Of a stretch of 64,000 bases of DNA, positions 8,802 through 18,916 are shown piece after piece (the stretch's first letter is position 1; each line of letters begins with the position of its first letter). The position numbers and the translations under genes were made by a program. The stretch is from Hofstenia miamia (Eukaryota; Xenacoelomorpha; Acoela), in assembly GCA_004352715.1 (NCBI GenBank), contig SCFE01000005.1, positions 3,816,122 through 3,880,121 of the forward strand. Direction: 5' to 3'. The notes beneath the pieces are model-generated. The model ran no database searches. It was not told where the DNA came from and saw nothing but the letters and a program-made list of their open reading frames with translations.

Positions 8802-10450
8802 TGTGACATAATCCATCAAACTATCATGTGTGGTCGAGATGAGAGAAAGAATGGATGAAACAAAGACTAAAAATATTATAATGATTATAATAATTAATAT
8901 GTAAACACATGATAGAATTGATCATTTGATTTTGTAAAATGTTTTGTGCAGTTATATTTAAATTATGCTCAACAGTATTTGACAAAACAATAAATGGCCA
9001 AACAGCGTACTCTAATTAATGCTGACGTTGCGTAATCATTAGCAGAACTATAAACCGAGGGAAAACTGTAAACAAGAATTGATTAAACAGGTACTAGTTG
9101 AGTATTTGCTTATTTACTATGAAGTGCTATAAATATGTTTGAAATGATATAATTACTGATGAACGAATTTAGTTTGGATTTACTCTTCTCTTGTCAGGTT
9201 ATTTTANNNNNNNNNNNNNNNNNNNNNNNNNNNNNNNNNNNNNNNNNNNNNNNNNNNNNNNNNNNNNNNNNNNNNNNNNNNNNNNNNNNNNNNNNNNNNN
9301 NNNNNNNNNNNNNNNNNNNNNNNNNNNNNNNNNNNNNNNNNNNNNNNNNNNNNNNNNNNNNNNNNNNNNNNNNNNNNNNNNNNNNNNNNNNNNNNNNNNN
9401 NNNNNNNNNNNNNNNNNNNNNNNNNNNNNNNNNNNNNNNNNNNNNNNNNNNNNNNNNNNNNNNNNNNNNNNNNNNNNNNNNNNNNNNNNNNNNNNNNNNN
9501 NNNNNNNNNNNNNNNNNNNNNNNNNNNNNNNNNNNNNNNNNNNNNNNNNNNNNNNNNNNNNNNNNNNNNNNNNNNNNNNNNNNNNNNNNNNNNNNNNNNN
9601 NNNNNNNNNNNNNNNNNNNNNNNNNNNNNNNNNNNNNNNNNNNNNNNNNNNNNNNNNNNNNNNNNNNNNNNNNNNNNNNNNNNNNNNNNNNNNNNNNNNN
9701 NNNNNNNNNNNNNNNNNNNNNNNNNNNNNNNNNNNNNNNNNNNNNNNNNNNNNNNNNNNNNNNNNNNNNNNNNNNNNNNNNNNNNNNNNNNNNNNNNNNN
9801 NNNNNNNNNNNNNNNNNNNNNNNNNNNNNNNNNNNNNNNNNNNNNNNNNNNNNNNNNNNNNNNNNNNNNNNNNNNNNNNNNNNNNNNNNNNNNNNNNNNN
9901 NNNNNNNNNNNNNNNNNNNNNNNNNNNNNNNNNNNNNNNNNNNNNNNNNNNNNNNNNNNNTGATTGTTTACATGTACAAAGGGCTATTACTTATTAATAT
10001 ATATGTAGGGTTATTAAATGTAAGGCTTGATAACAAGCTCAAGCATCCAGGTTGCTGTAATCAATCCCATTTACAATTTCATAATAACAAAAACAATCAA
10101 TGCACTAAATTCTTAAGTAGTTACAAATCCCATCACACTGCGTTCACTATTCAAATACTAATTCCTTCGATGGTTTCCACTCTAAAGATGAAGCTTAATT
10201 TGTAGCTGCAGCTGATTGGTGTGTATCTGGAACTGCATGACAAACCTTCGAGTGTCGATCCTGTCTTCCATTCTCTACTTATCACCTAAATGAGTTTTAG
10301 TGAGTTACACAGTTAGAGAGGCTAATGTGTATTAAGTTAAGTTAATAAAANGAGAATTAGGAGAGTGTCGAACCTACTTAGCGTGTTAACTAAGAAAAGT
10401 AATAAGTTTCTATGAATTCAATACAAAAAGTGGATTGGCACGATTCTACA
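8802..10450 (+). repeat. Element A 3' LTR, interrupted by a gap
   Basis: The LTR starts TGTGACATAATCC, matching TGTGGCATAATCC in both LTRs of element C, and ends CTACA like the 5' LTR. The sequenced arms total about 890 bases. The C LTRs are about 1.1 kb, so the 754 Ns probably overstate the missing part. The host TSD cannot be tested because the left end is lost. Confidence 0.8.
9207..9960. other. Assembly gap, 754 N
   Basis: Unknown sequence inside the 3' LTR. Open frames spanning it are meaningless. Confidence 0.99.
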
Positions 10451-10689
10451 GTAGAATCATAACAAATAATCGCGTTGATCTGAGGTCTATGCTCAGTGTC
10501 TATGACAAAGGGAATCAAGTCAACTCAACAGGTTAGATCCTTAGTGTTAAATGTCCATTGCAACCTATTCTTTGTTTCTTCTGACATATTATCTCTGACT
10601 AAACGGATTGCTTTCTAAGTAGCAATAAAGTATGGATGCAAGATCTTGTTGCCAACCTTAGATGTTTTAGCTTTACATTCCTCGGCTTT
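10451..10689 (-). pseudogene. Element B Pol extension, first ~75 codons
   Basis: The minus-strand frame continues from the DNSL repeat ORF and reads KVGNKILHPYFIA, then DNMSEETKNRL. In element A the matching stretch is KIGKERIHPYFIA then DNLSPETKQLI. Several stops (TGA, TAG, TGA) interrupt it. It ends at 10451 against the LTR of A. The match shows that this part of Pol predates the split of the two families. Confidence 0.65.
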
Positions 10690-10986
10690 TCAGGACCTAA
10701 TACTAGCTGAGTCGTGGGAGAAAGGACCAGGACTAGGAGGGGGTTTATATTCAACATGGGGCGAGGTTATGTTAGACAAGTGGGCAAAAGGCACTCTGCT
10801 CCTCAGATTCACACAGAGAGAGTTGTCTAAATGCATAGTCATCCAAGGTCCACTCTTGCTCAGAGAGTTGTCTCCGAGCATAGTTGCGGGAAGTCTGCTC
10901 CTGAGGAGAGAGTTGTCTCCCCTCGTAGTTGTGGCTGCTATGGGTGTCTTCTGCTGGGCATTCTTGTTTTCAGGAAGTGCCTTCAT
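10690..10986 (-). pseudogene. Element B repeat linker (DNSL array)
   Basis: This open minus-strand frame lies between integrase and the Pol extension. It has three units of 15 residues keyed on DNSL: GDNSLLRSRLPATM, GDNSLSKSGPWMTMH and LDNSLCVNLRSRV. The core GACAAC occurs at 10912, 10867 and 10822 (plus-strand positions), exactly 45 bases apart. The unit is unlike QLKG but occupies the same position in the element, so the site seems prone to carry tandem peptide repeats. A Pro-rich tail follows. Confidence 0.65.
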
Positions 10987-11188
10987 CTGATCGTCTGGGC
11001 GTTGTTGATCACTTCGTTTCGTCTTATGGATTGATTCGTCTTTGTACTCAGCATCTCATTGGGGGTCGGTTTTCTGTTCATTTAATAGTTGCTAAACAAA
11101 GATATAAGATTAAGGTCCCATTCCTGGGTATCTAAATGGTCTAAATATCTCTGATCTCTAGCTTTTCATTTAGGCAAAATACGAGTAG
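10987..11188 (-). other. Element B, degraded region after integrase
   Basis: This lies between the acidic end of integrase and the DNSL linker. I see no clear open frame; probably degraded Pol sequence. Confidence 0.35.
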
Positions 11189-12345
11189 CTATAGTGTTGT
11201 TACTACTACTGAGGTTACTATCATATTCAACTTGTGTAAGTCATGTTCCTCACATTTGGTGAGGTTATCATAATACTCTATCTCATTTACACAGTCATCA
11301 ATTAGAGAAAACTCATTATTATTGTCAATGACTGCATTTTGTATATCTTTGATTGTTTGTCTAAGTTGCTGAAAATGGGCGACCTTACCATTATCTAATA
11401 AGTACTGGTGGTGATCTAACACCTTGACTACTTTAAAAGGTCTTTGCCAATTAGTGGCAAGTTTTCATACCTTGTTAGCATCAGTGACTTGACGAGGAAA
11501 GGAAGCAAATACAGAATCTCCAACTTTGTGAGGTTTGCCGTACAGCTTTTATCAAAATTTCTCTTCTGGTGAATAACAGACTGATTGGTATTCCAGCAGA
11601 TAGAAAGGTGCACTTCTTGGAATTCTTTCAGCATCTGGCTCACAAAATTCTCCAAGGTTGGCTCATTGTTGTCCAGGAACATGATCAACAGAGGAGTGCT
11701 TGCTTCTTGGCCAAACATGGCTTTGAAAGGACTTACTTTGGTGGTGGAGTGCACAGTGGTATTGTAAATGAGCTTGACCGCTTCTATGATGCATCTCCAA
11801 TTCCAGCCAGAGGCGCAGGCTAAAGCAACCCTGATCAGTTTAATGATGGTGTGGTTCAGTTGCTCTATGGCGCCATTTGACTGCGGATGGTAAGCAGTTG
11901 TGAAATCTTTCATGAGTGTAGACATTAAAGAGTTCTCAAACTGAGGACCACAGTCAGAGACCAAACGCTCCATAGGCCTGAGCTTAAAGATCCAGTCTTT
12001 CACAATTCTTTTGCTGACGACTTTGGTGGTGGTATTGTCAAGAGGAATTAGTCGTGCGTACTTAGCGAAATGGTCTATCAAGACCAACAGATATTGGAAT
12101 CCTTGCTCATCCCTTGATAGTTTTTCGATGTCCATGTTGACCACTTCATTCGTTCTTTTGGTGACACGACTATGAAACTCGTCTCTCTGCTCTGGAAAGT
12201 GTCTGGCTCCTTGAAGCAGGCATGCTTCACATTTATCAATCACATCTTGTACCATGGCTCTAATACCAATGGTGACATAACAAGCGTTAAATGTTCTTTC
12301 CGTCTGGATAATCATAAGGTGACCACATTCATGGATCTTCTGCAC
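11189..12345 (-). pseudogene. Element B integrase
   Basis: The HHCC zinc region (HECGHLM, later CEAC) is followed by a DDE core with all three acidic residues visible: NMDIEKLS, SDCGPQFENS and SNGAIEQLN. The C-terminal part has PFKVVKVLDHHQYLLDNGKV, equivalent to the GPF module of A, with the leading Gly lost. A frameshift near 11425-11560 separates the core ORF (11428-12345) from the tail (11189-11422). Its function would be integration of element DNA. Apart from the shift it is the best-preserved catalytic core of the three elements. Confidence 0.8.
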
Positions 12346-12885
12346 CAGATCTCACTTAAAATACTCTGGGAGTGCCAGACGGTTGTTCTGACTATGCGCA
12401 TAGAGAAGTCCAGCTTTGGTAAGCTTCCAATGATAGTGTTGAAAGTACCTCTTTGCAAAGTAACTGATAGCATGGTCAGGGTTCTTGATCTTAAAGATGA
12501 TTTCAGACAAGACTTTGTCATGTAGTTGATGGGCAGCAATTTCCTTTTCTGAAATCTCCTCCTTCGCCATAATGGGGAGGATCGCTTTCCCATTTCAATT
12601 TGCATTGATATCTGGGAGGAGCTTGTACTCACAAACAGGGATAAATCCAAATGGGGTTTTTTCAACCGGCGGCTTTCACAGGTCTCTCTCATAGCTTGAC
12701 AGAGTGGTGAAATAGTCAGCATTGAGATGCAATCTCCCAGGGCAGTGCGTGATTGTAAAAGAGAAGTTGTTAAGGTATTCCAACCATTGGGAAATGATGT
12801 TTGACTTGTCACCAGAGAATTTTTTAAGCCAAGCTAGCGTGGAGTTGTTGGTGTGAACAACAAATTGGCGACCCAAAATGAAGAA
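12312..12885 (-). pseudogene. Element B RNase H end and integrase N-terminal region
   Basis: Overlapping minus-strand frames carry FVVHTNNSTLAWLKKFSGDK, the end of RNase H, where the usual D of RTDNS is replaced by N. They then carry HCPGRLHLNADYFTTL, and a spacer that leads into integrase. At least two frameshifts occur. It is broken but readable next to the matching parts of A and C. Confidence 0.65.
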
Positions 12886-14223
12886 TCAAAATTTCTTCAG
12901 ACACTCAACAAGTGCTAGCATTTCTGATTTTGTTGATCTGTAATTCAGTTCAGCATTGTGGAGCTTCTGGCTGAAATATTGTACCAGGCATTCCTGGCTG
13001 TTGATCACTTGGATGAGCACACCACTGATGGTGACTGAACTTGCGTCACAATCAACGATAAATTCTTTTGTGTAATCTGGCGTGTTCAGACTAGGGATCC
13101 ATTTGAGTTCTTGCTTCACAGCATCCAGCTCTTCTTGTTCAGGCCAAGTCCAACCAAATTCAGTGTTCTTTTGTAGCAGGTTAGAGATTGCTTGGTTTGG
13201 TTGGCTAGAGATGAAGGAGCCATAATAGTTAAGAAAGCCCATCAGGCATTGGACGTCCTTACGTGAGTGCAGAGTCTCAATCTGATCAAGATGGTCTTTT
13301 GCATCGTTCTTCATCAATATTCTCCCGGGTTCAATTACCCTACCCAAGAAGGTAACTCGAGGCAAAATAAGGGAACACTTGTTTCTGTTTACCCAGAGTC
13401 CAGAATTGTAGAGGATATTCAAAGTGCAACCCAGTTTACTTAAGTGATCAGAGAATGTGTGTCTAGCAACGAGGATATCGTCCATGTATGTAGTGATCCC
13501 AGGTTCAAGAACATTGGCGCCATTCCGTAGTACTTGTGTAACATAATGCTGAAAAGTGGCTGGAGCTTTGCAGAGCCAGAAGGCCATATACTTCCACTCG
13601 AAGAAGCTGTAAGGCGTAATAAAAGTGGTTTTTGGAATGTCGGCAGGTTTCATCGGTATCTGCCAATAGGCTTTACAGAGATCCAAGCACGAAAATAATT
13701 TGTACTTGCTGGCATCATAGAGTAAATCTTTGATGCGAGGTAGCAGATACGCATCCTTAACTGTGATATCATTGAGACCAATGCTGATCAATCTGTAATT
13801 AAACACATTGTGATGTTGGCGTAAGAGTGCAGAGAGCGTGTCACATTCTTGTGGACTCAAATGTCCATGCGTTTTCTCATTGACAGCTGGGATCCGGACT
13901 GGATCACTCGGTTCACTGAGATCGTGAATTGCAGTAAGAATGGGCAGACAGGCTGCAGCTTTAGGTTCAAGTCGGACTGGCATAGCAACAATAGATATCT
14001 TTGTGGGATCCATTCGGATCAGGCGTGCAGAACTATTAAGTACGGTGACGTAGGTCTTTCCATGAGAAACGTGACAAAGATCCGGAGAAAGATGTAAAAT
14101 GCGGAGGCGCTTTCCCCTTTGTCCAGAAATCATAACATCCCCCTCATAAGGAGAGCTCGTAGTGACGGCAACGCATTGCCAGTGCCATGGTTCCACAATG
14201 ATTGTATCTGTGAAAGTTAACAA
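12886..14223 (-). pseudogene. Element B reverse transcriptase and RNase H
   Basis: The frame of 445 codons contains a spacer after protease, then RT motifs SCLDLCKAYWQ, YMDDILVA and VTFLGRVIEP, then RNase H DCDASSVTI and KSEMLALVE. Near residue 150 the text jumps from NYRLISIG to NDITVKDAYLLPRI. About 80 residues that A has in between, including RLCIDFRKL, are missing in frame. RT therefore lacks part of its fingers and cannot be active. The start is only where the frame opens. Confidence 0.8.
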
Positions 14224-14691
14224 AATATCTTGGTTACAGGTCGTAATTAGTTCCTCCTGTGGCTCACCTTCGCAAATAGAGAGGGTGTTGGTTCCATAAT
14301 CGATTATACATGAATTTCATTCAAGGAAGTCGTTCCCAAGGATAACATCATACGGTAGAGGCTGATTGCAGGTGTCGACCACAATGAGGTCTACGTGAAA
14401 ACATTCCTGATGGATGCATAACTCAAGGTTGTTAATCTGGTCCTTCAGTGAAATGGTATTCTCCGAAGCGTCTAATAATGAGTGGTGGAAGGTAACAGAT
14501 CTTCTCTCTGTAAGCAAAGCTTGTTGCAACAGGTGTCACTGATGATGGATACAGAAGCTCCTGTATCGATGGTAGCATTGATTAATACTCCATTCACGTC
14601 TGCAGGGATGAAGTTAGTGCATAGCAAAGAAGTTATCATCAAAACATCATGCGCACAGTTTTCGGGAGGTGGTGCTCCAACTAATTTAAAT
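14224..14691 (-). pseudogene. Element B protease
   Basis: In the -1 frame after the gag heptamer the sequence reads GVLINATIDTGASVSIISD (active-site DTGA near 14545-14575) and later PYDVILGNDFL, the retropepsin C-terminal motif, in the frame 14317-14529. One frame change lies between these parts near 14525. It would process Gag-Pol. Element A has the same two motifs at similar spacing. Confidence 0.75.
14665..14690 (-). promoter_or_regulatory. Candidate -1 frameshift signal of element B
   Basis: On the minus strand TTTAAAT (14690-14684) is read T-TTA-AAT in the gag frame and is followed at once by TAG. Then come five spacer bases ending before GGAG (14678-14675), six bases CACCAC, and CTCC (14668-14665). 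Protease is in the -1 frame. The layout is identical to A and C although the surrounding sequence is strongly diverged. Confidence 0.75.
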
Positions 14692-15650
14692 GGTTGACAG
14701 ACTCAACCGGGGTGTCGGGAGTACACACTTCAACAGACGGTTCATCGATGATGATACCATCCCCATCGGCAATTAGGCGGATAACAGCCCCACTCTGGGT
14801 ATGGATGTGTGCAGACTGTATTTCGGTGTCAGTCCTTTTCTGCACTACAGCAGAACTTGAAGAAGTTTTTGTAGTTGGTTGACCCGTCTTCATGTCACCA
14901 GCATCTCTCTCGATGCGTGTAGTATTTTGTAGCATATAAACAATGCTAATCGCCTTCTTGATGATAGAGTTTAAATCATCTTCCAGTTCACATTTAAGTT
15001 CAAGGTGGCTCCTGATAGTAGCAGGGAATCCCCGACAAATGTAAGAGAAGAGATCATGTCTTGAGTATTTGGGAGTTAGTTTGCTGAGGCGAAAGAGTCT
15101 ATTGACTTGCTTTATGTAGGTTCTCACATCGTCTCCCTTCTTGAAGGAAAGATCACATAAGAGCATCTTATACTGCTGTTTGATGTGAGGCGCTTTGTAG
15201 TGGTCCTTGAAGTGACCAATGAGTAATTGGTAATCTGTTTTGACTTCCCTGTCCAGCATCATACACTGGTTGTATGCGAGGCCTTGAAGGAACATGGGAA
15301 ATTGTGCGGCGGCGGCGTCCTGAGTGGTTTTATGCTACTTCATTGTTAACTCGAACAGAAAGAGCCACTCATCAAACGACTGTGCGATTTCGTCAATTTT
15401 GCCAGTAAATTTAGGCAGTACTGAGTGTCTATTAAAGAGATTTGATTGTTCATTCACTGGTGCTTCGGTGGGCAAAATAGATTGAGTGAAGCATGGCCCA
15501 TGAGTTGTCCTTGATCCGATAGGGTCACTCAAAGGAGAAGGTGGAACAATCATAGTAGTTGGGGTGACGGAGACATTTATGGGTGCCGAAGGCACAACTG
15601 TCACGCTTGGGGTACAAGAGCTTGGAGTAGCTACTGTAGTTAGCATTGCG
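14681..15650 (-). pseudogene. Element B gag, capsid region
   Basis: The frame contains LPKFTGKIDEIAQSFDEWLFLFE, whose LPKFT and W/F pattern match the gag of element C. After one stop (near 15340) comes a long capsid-like stretch with QGLAYNQCMML, FKDHYKAPHIKQQYKMLL, DVRTYIKQVNRLFRL and YICRGFPATIRSHL. This corresponds to a retrotransposon capsid domain. No zinc knuckle is visible before the gag stop at 14681-14683, unlike A and C. The acidic end (DGDGIIIDEPSVEV) precedes the frameshift signal. Confidence 0.7.
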
Positions 15651-15795
15651 ACTTGAGAAAGGGTAGATTGAGTGAAGGTAGGCGCTCCACTTGTTAAAAG
15701 GTAATGGGGGTAACAAATGGTGACGCCACAGGGGACGGAGTAGGTGCTGACAAAGCATTAGAAAGGTGGGCAGACATTGCCTGTGAAATAATTGT
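15228..15795. repeat. 568-bp segment repeated across a 13-N gap (first copy)
   Basis: The segment is identical to 15809-16376 with 13 Ns between. It is almost certainly an unmerged contig overlap within gag of element B, not a real gag duplication. Confidence 0.9.
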
Positions 15796-15808
15796 NNNNN
15801 NNNNNNNN

Positions 15809-16376
15809 TGGTAATCTGTTTTGACTTCCCTGTCCAGCATCATACACTGGTTGTATGCGAGGCCTTGAAGGAACATGGGAAATTGTGCGGCGGCGGCGTC
15901 CTGAGTGGTTTTATGCTACTTCATTGTTAACTCGAACAGAAAGAGCCACTCATCAAACGACTGTGCGATTTCGTCAATTTTGCCAGTAAATTTAGGCAGT
16001 ACTGAGTGTCTATTAAAGAGATTTGATTGTTCATTCACTGGTGCTTCGGTGGGCAAAATAGATTGAGTGAAGCATGGCCCATGAGTTGTCCTTGATCCGA
16101 TAGGGTCACTCAAAGGAGAAGGTGGAACAATCATAGTAGTTGGGGTGACGGAGACATTTATGGGTGCCGAAGGCACAACTGTCACGCTTGGGGTACAAGA
16201 GCTTGGAGTAGCTACTGTAGTTAGCATTGCGACTTGAGAAAGGGTAGATTGAGTGAAGGTAGGCGCTCCACTTGTTAAAAGGTAATGGGGGTAACAAATG
16301 GTGACGCCACAGGGGACGGAGTAGGTGCTGACAAAGCATTAGAAAGGTGGGCAGACATTGCCTGTGAAATAATTGT
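15809..16376. repeat. 568-bp segment repeated across a 13-N gap (second copy)
   Basis: Exact repeat of 15228-15795; see that entry. Confidence 0.9.
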
Positions 16377-17100
16377 TGAGAACTTTTCTGAAAGGGCATC
16401 AAGAGCCTTATCCAAAAGAGCGCGAGTTACATATTCAGGTTCCTCTGGGGGAGTTGGAGGAGCTTGCGGGAATGCTTCCTGAATTCGCATCTCCAAGGCA
16501 GAGATTGAATTGAGCAGGCGTCTCTCACGCTGCCAAGCAACGGTGGCCTGTTGTCTCATTTCGGCTTGTAGGGCGTCAAAGCAGGCTTTGCAGGAACGAT
16601 GCAGTGAGATTTGTTTGGCTAGGGCTTCTCTGAGTTGTTGAACCTCAGGTGTCGGCAACTCAGAATGAGGCGACGGTGGAGTATACATAAGCAACAGATT
16701 TGACAGAGCGGCAGGGAAGGGGGTTTCTTGTGACAAAACTTTGGAGGGTGTGGATACACCAGAAACAGGCTTAGTGGGAGTAGGACACAACAACTGAATT
16801 AAGTCCAGCAGTGCTTGGGACAGCATCCAAGCTGCCAGCGCTCACACAGGGGAAACCCTGAGTGGGAGTCCCATTACGAGAATTAGAAAAGTCCATTTCC
16901 ATAAGAACAAGAAAACAAATAAAGTAAAGTAAGAGAAAAAGGTTTGAATAACAATTCCAATAATGTAGGAAAAACATCCAACTGTATCGGAGAAATAGAA
17001 GCACTTAACAGATGGTAGCAGGGCATAGGTACACAATCCAAATTCTAGAAGAACGAGACTGACCAAAATAGCACTAAGAACAGTAAGAATAGAATCAGAA
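16275..17100 (-). pseudogene. Element B gag, N-terminal region
   Basis: An open minus-strand frame of 183 codons (16275-16826) is rich in Pro, Ala, Ser and Leu. It has a charged helical stretch (LREALAKQISLHRSCKACFDAL, AEMRQQATVAWQRERRLL) that could form a coiled coil, as in Gag N-termini of related elements. It lies just upstream of the capsid region. Sequence to about 17100 has overlapping frames with hydrophobic runs that I cannot assign and may be leader. Confidence 0.45.
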
Positions 17101-17848
17101 CTCGGTGACGGCATCAGATCGCAGTGCTGCCAAATGTAAAACTACACATAAGGTGAAATCCATCCTAGTTGACTCACACCCAGTAGAATACAAAACCAAA
17201 TACAGTAAAGAAACACCATAACAGTTCTGTTTCACTTCACAATCACCAAGTGAAAAAACGGGCGACCGCTTCGGTAAGTGCACAAACTTCACAACTGGAG
17301 TACATCTCCGAGCGCTGATCCATCTGCACACAGTAACAGAATAAAGTAGATAGCTTAACTGACATTAATAGTAGTCAGATTTAAAAATGACTACTATCAG
17401 ATATATTAATTTAATACGGCATTACTATTGGATGGATTGTTAAATATGGCAAAGCGGCAATAACATTGTAGTATAACAAAGCTGAAGCTGAAAGTTTAAA
17501 CTAACAATTGCCTGTTTAAGATAATAACTTACAGTTTTAAGGTGAATAAAAGACAATAACTATGAACTCTGCTTATTGTGCATAATATGTATCAGAGTTC
17601 TAATAATAATAAGAGTAAGAGTCAAAGCAAATTTATTGCTCAATGTATACAAAATTCTACAAACTTACAAATGACAAAAGAAAAATAAAATATAAAAAAA
17701 TAATTAAGTATAAATTAATATGTACAATATATACTAATATAATCAATGTTTGTGTGAATGTTTGTGTAGATGCTGAATGTTGGATGTATGTTTCGAATGC
17801 ATGAAGTGTTTTACCGTCCCCGAATGTATATTGCTTTATTAGAAGAAA
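17101..17848. other. Unassigned, AT-rich
   Basis: A possible leader of element B to about 17340, then A+T-rich sequence with no recognisable coding or repeat structure. No copy of the expected 5' LTR of B was found. Confidence 0.35.
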
Positions 17849-18245
17849 CTATTTTAATTTTTTTCTAAATTTTTTATAGTTTTTTTCTATTCGCGTTTCA
17901 TAATCTAAATTATTCCACAATTTAATTGATATGTGATGGAAGCCATTATAGTTTTTATCTAAACTAAAAAATTTTTGCGATCGCTCATTTAATTTAATAT
18001 AGGCATTAAGGAAAAGGAGAGATGTTTGTAGAGATTTGCATTTTAAATAAGATAGATAGCATATGTAGAGGAATTTGGTAGAACGGAGATAATATTTTGT
18101 ATTTATTACGATATACTGATGCTTCGTCATGCTTTTGTGCAAAGTTTAGAGTTCTTATGCAACAATTAAATGTCTTTGATAGAAGCATACGATGTTTCGA
18201 ATTTAGGTTAGTTAAATGAAAAGAACAGTATTGAAAATGAGACAA
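17849..18245 (-). pseudogene. LINE reverse transcriptase C-terminal tail
   Basis: Two overlapping minus-strand frames read SHFQYCSFHLTNLNSKHRM, LNFAQKHDEASVYRNKYKIL and HHISIKLWNNLDYETR. This pattern is typical of the end of CR1/Jockey-type LINE RT proteins, after the catalytic core. The catalytic motifs themselves are not present. The single N at 18285 may hide a break to the next element. Confidence 0.6.
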
Positions 18246-18287
18246 ACAGAAAGCATGTATCAGTTGTTTATAATAGTTGCTTGANAA

Positions 18288-18530
18288 ATCTGGATGTCAA
18301 ACAGGCTCAATTCAACTATGACAGAATAAATGTCAGGCTTTGGAAACAGACATTTCTAGCAGCCAATAAAATATGTCATACCACAATAATATTTTTCCAA
18401 TGCTGATGTGATATCTATGCAAATATTTATCTAACATATCTGTTCCTTTCCCATTTATATGATATTTTCCCAGGATATGAGGGTAACAAACAAGATTCAA
18501 CAAACTGCAGTTTTTATTGAAATCATTCAT
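18288..18530 (-). pseudogene. piggyBac-like transposase fragment
   Basis: The minus-strand frame reads NLVCYPHILGKYHINGKGTDM then KILLWYDIFYWLLEMSVSKAD. This resembles the C-terminal part of piggyBac transposases, where a G-G-V-D motif is followed by KW-x-IFF-LL-x-NA. It is a short relic next to a sequence with a TTAA-type end, which fits the same superfamily. Confidence 0.55.
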
Positions 18531-18537
18531 TCAATAG

Positions 18538-18916
18538 CCTAGCGTAGACTATAGTCTACATGAATAAATCCATCCAATGTGATGGGTGTGTCTAAGAAAT
18601 AGCACTTCTGAGAATAAACTTGATTGCAATAGCAGTATTACTTTATGCAATAACAAGATACTTTTATATAACAACACATGTTAACTAGAATTTTACAATA
18701 ATCAAATCATATCACCCTCTTTGCAGATAGCATACCTTCAATGTAGATGCCTTTAACATTCAAAATAGCTACACATGAATAATATACATTTTCTAAGGTA
18801 TAATTAGCTGGAAAATGTTTATATTATAATCTGCTATCAAGAAATATTAAATGTTATTAATAATTTACATAATTACAAGTGTAGACTATACTCCACGCTA
18901 GGTCATAATGGGTTAA
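18538..18916. mobile_element. Small inverted-repeat element with piggyBac-like end
   Basis: CCTAGCGTAGACTATAGTC at 18538 is mirrored by CCTAGCGTGGAGTATAGTC read on the minus strand from 18902. Outward of the right copy, on the minus strand, is TTAACCCATTATGA, so the right end has the TTAA-CCC form typical of piggyBac elements (TTAA at 18913-18916). The left side lacks TTAA at the same distance. It has no coding content and is probably a nonautonomous derivative. Confidence 0.6.

Larger units (their letters stand above)
552..10450 (+). mobile_element. Ty3/gypsy-like LTR retrotransposon, element A
   Basis: The order seen is partial 5' LTR, primer binding site, gag remnant with zinc knuckle, two -1 frameshift signals, protease, RT, RNase H, integrase, a peptide-repeat linker, a long Pol extension, polypurine tract and 3' LTR. 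RT before integrase is the Ty3/gypsy order. The 5' LTR keeps only its last 341 bases. Most of gag (matrix and capsid) is missing compared with element C. Pol has small frameshifts near 2505 and 4530. The copy is therefore defective. Its right end lies exactly at the truncation of element B, which suggests A inserted into B. Confidence 0.85.
10451..17100 (-). mobile_element. Ty3/gypsy-like retrotransposon, element B (truncated)
   Basis: Read on the minus strand the order is gag, frameshift signal, protease, RT, RNase H, integrase, a repeat linker and the start of a Pol extension, which is cut off exactly where element A ends. B is related to A and C but clearly diverged. It is less AT-rich. 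I found no LTR pair: the Pol end is replaced by A and nothing near 17100-17640 repeats elsewhere. B was probably there first and A landed in it. Confidence 0.8.

Noticed and set aside
9159-10205. Long open frame of 348 codons
   Set aside because: Most of it is Ns at 9207-9960; only the LTR flanks it.
15228-16376. True tandem duplication within gag of element B
   Set aside because: The two 568-bp copies are identical and separated only by Ns, as at other gaps in the window.
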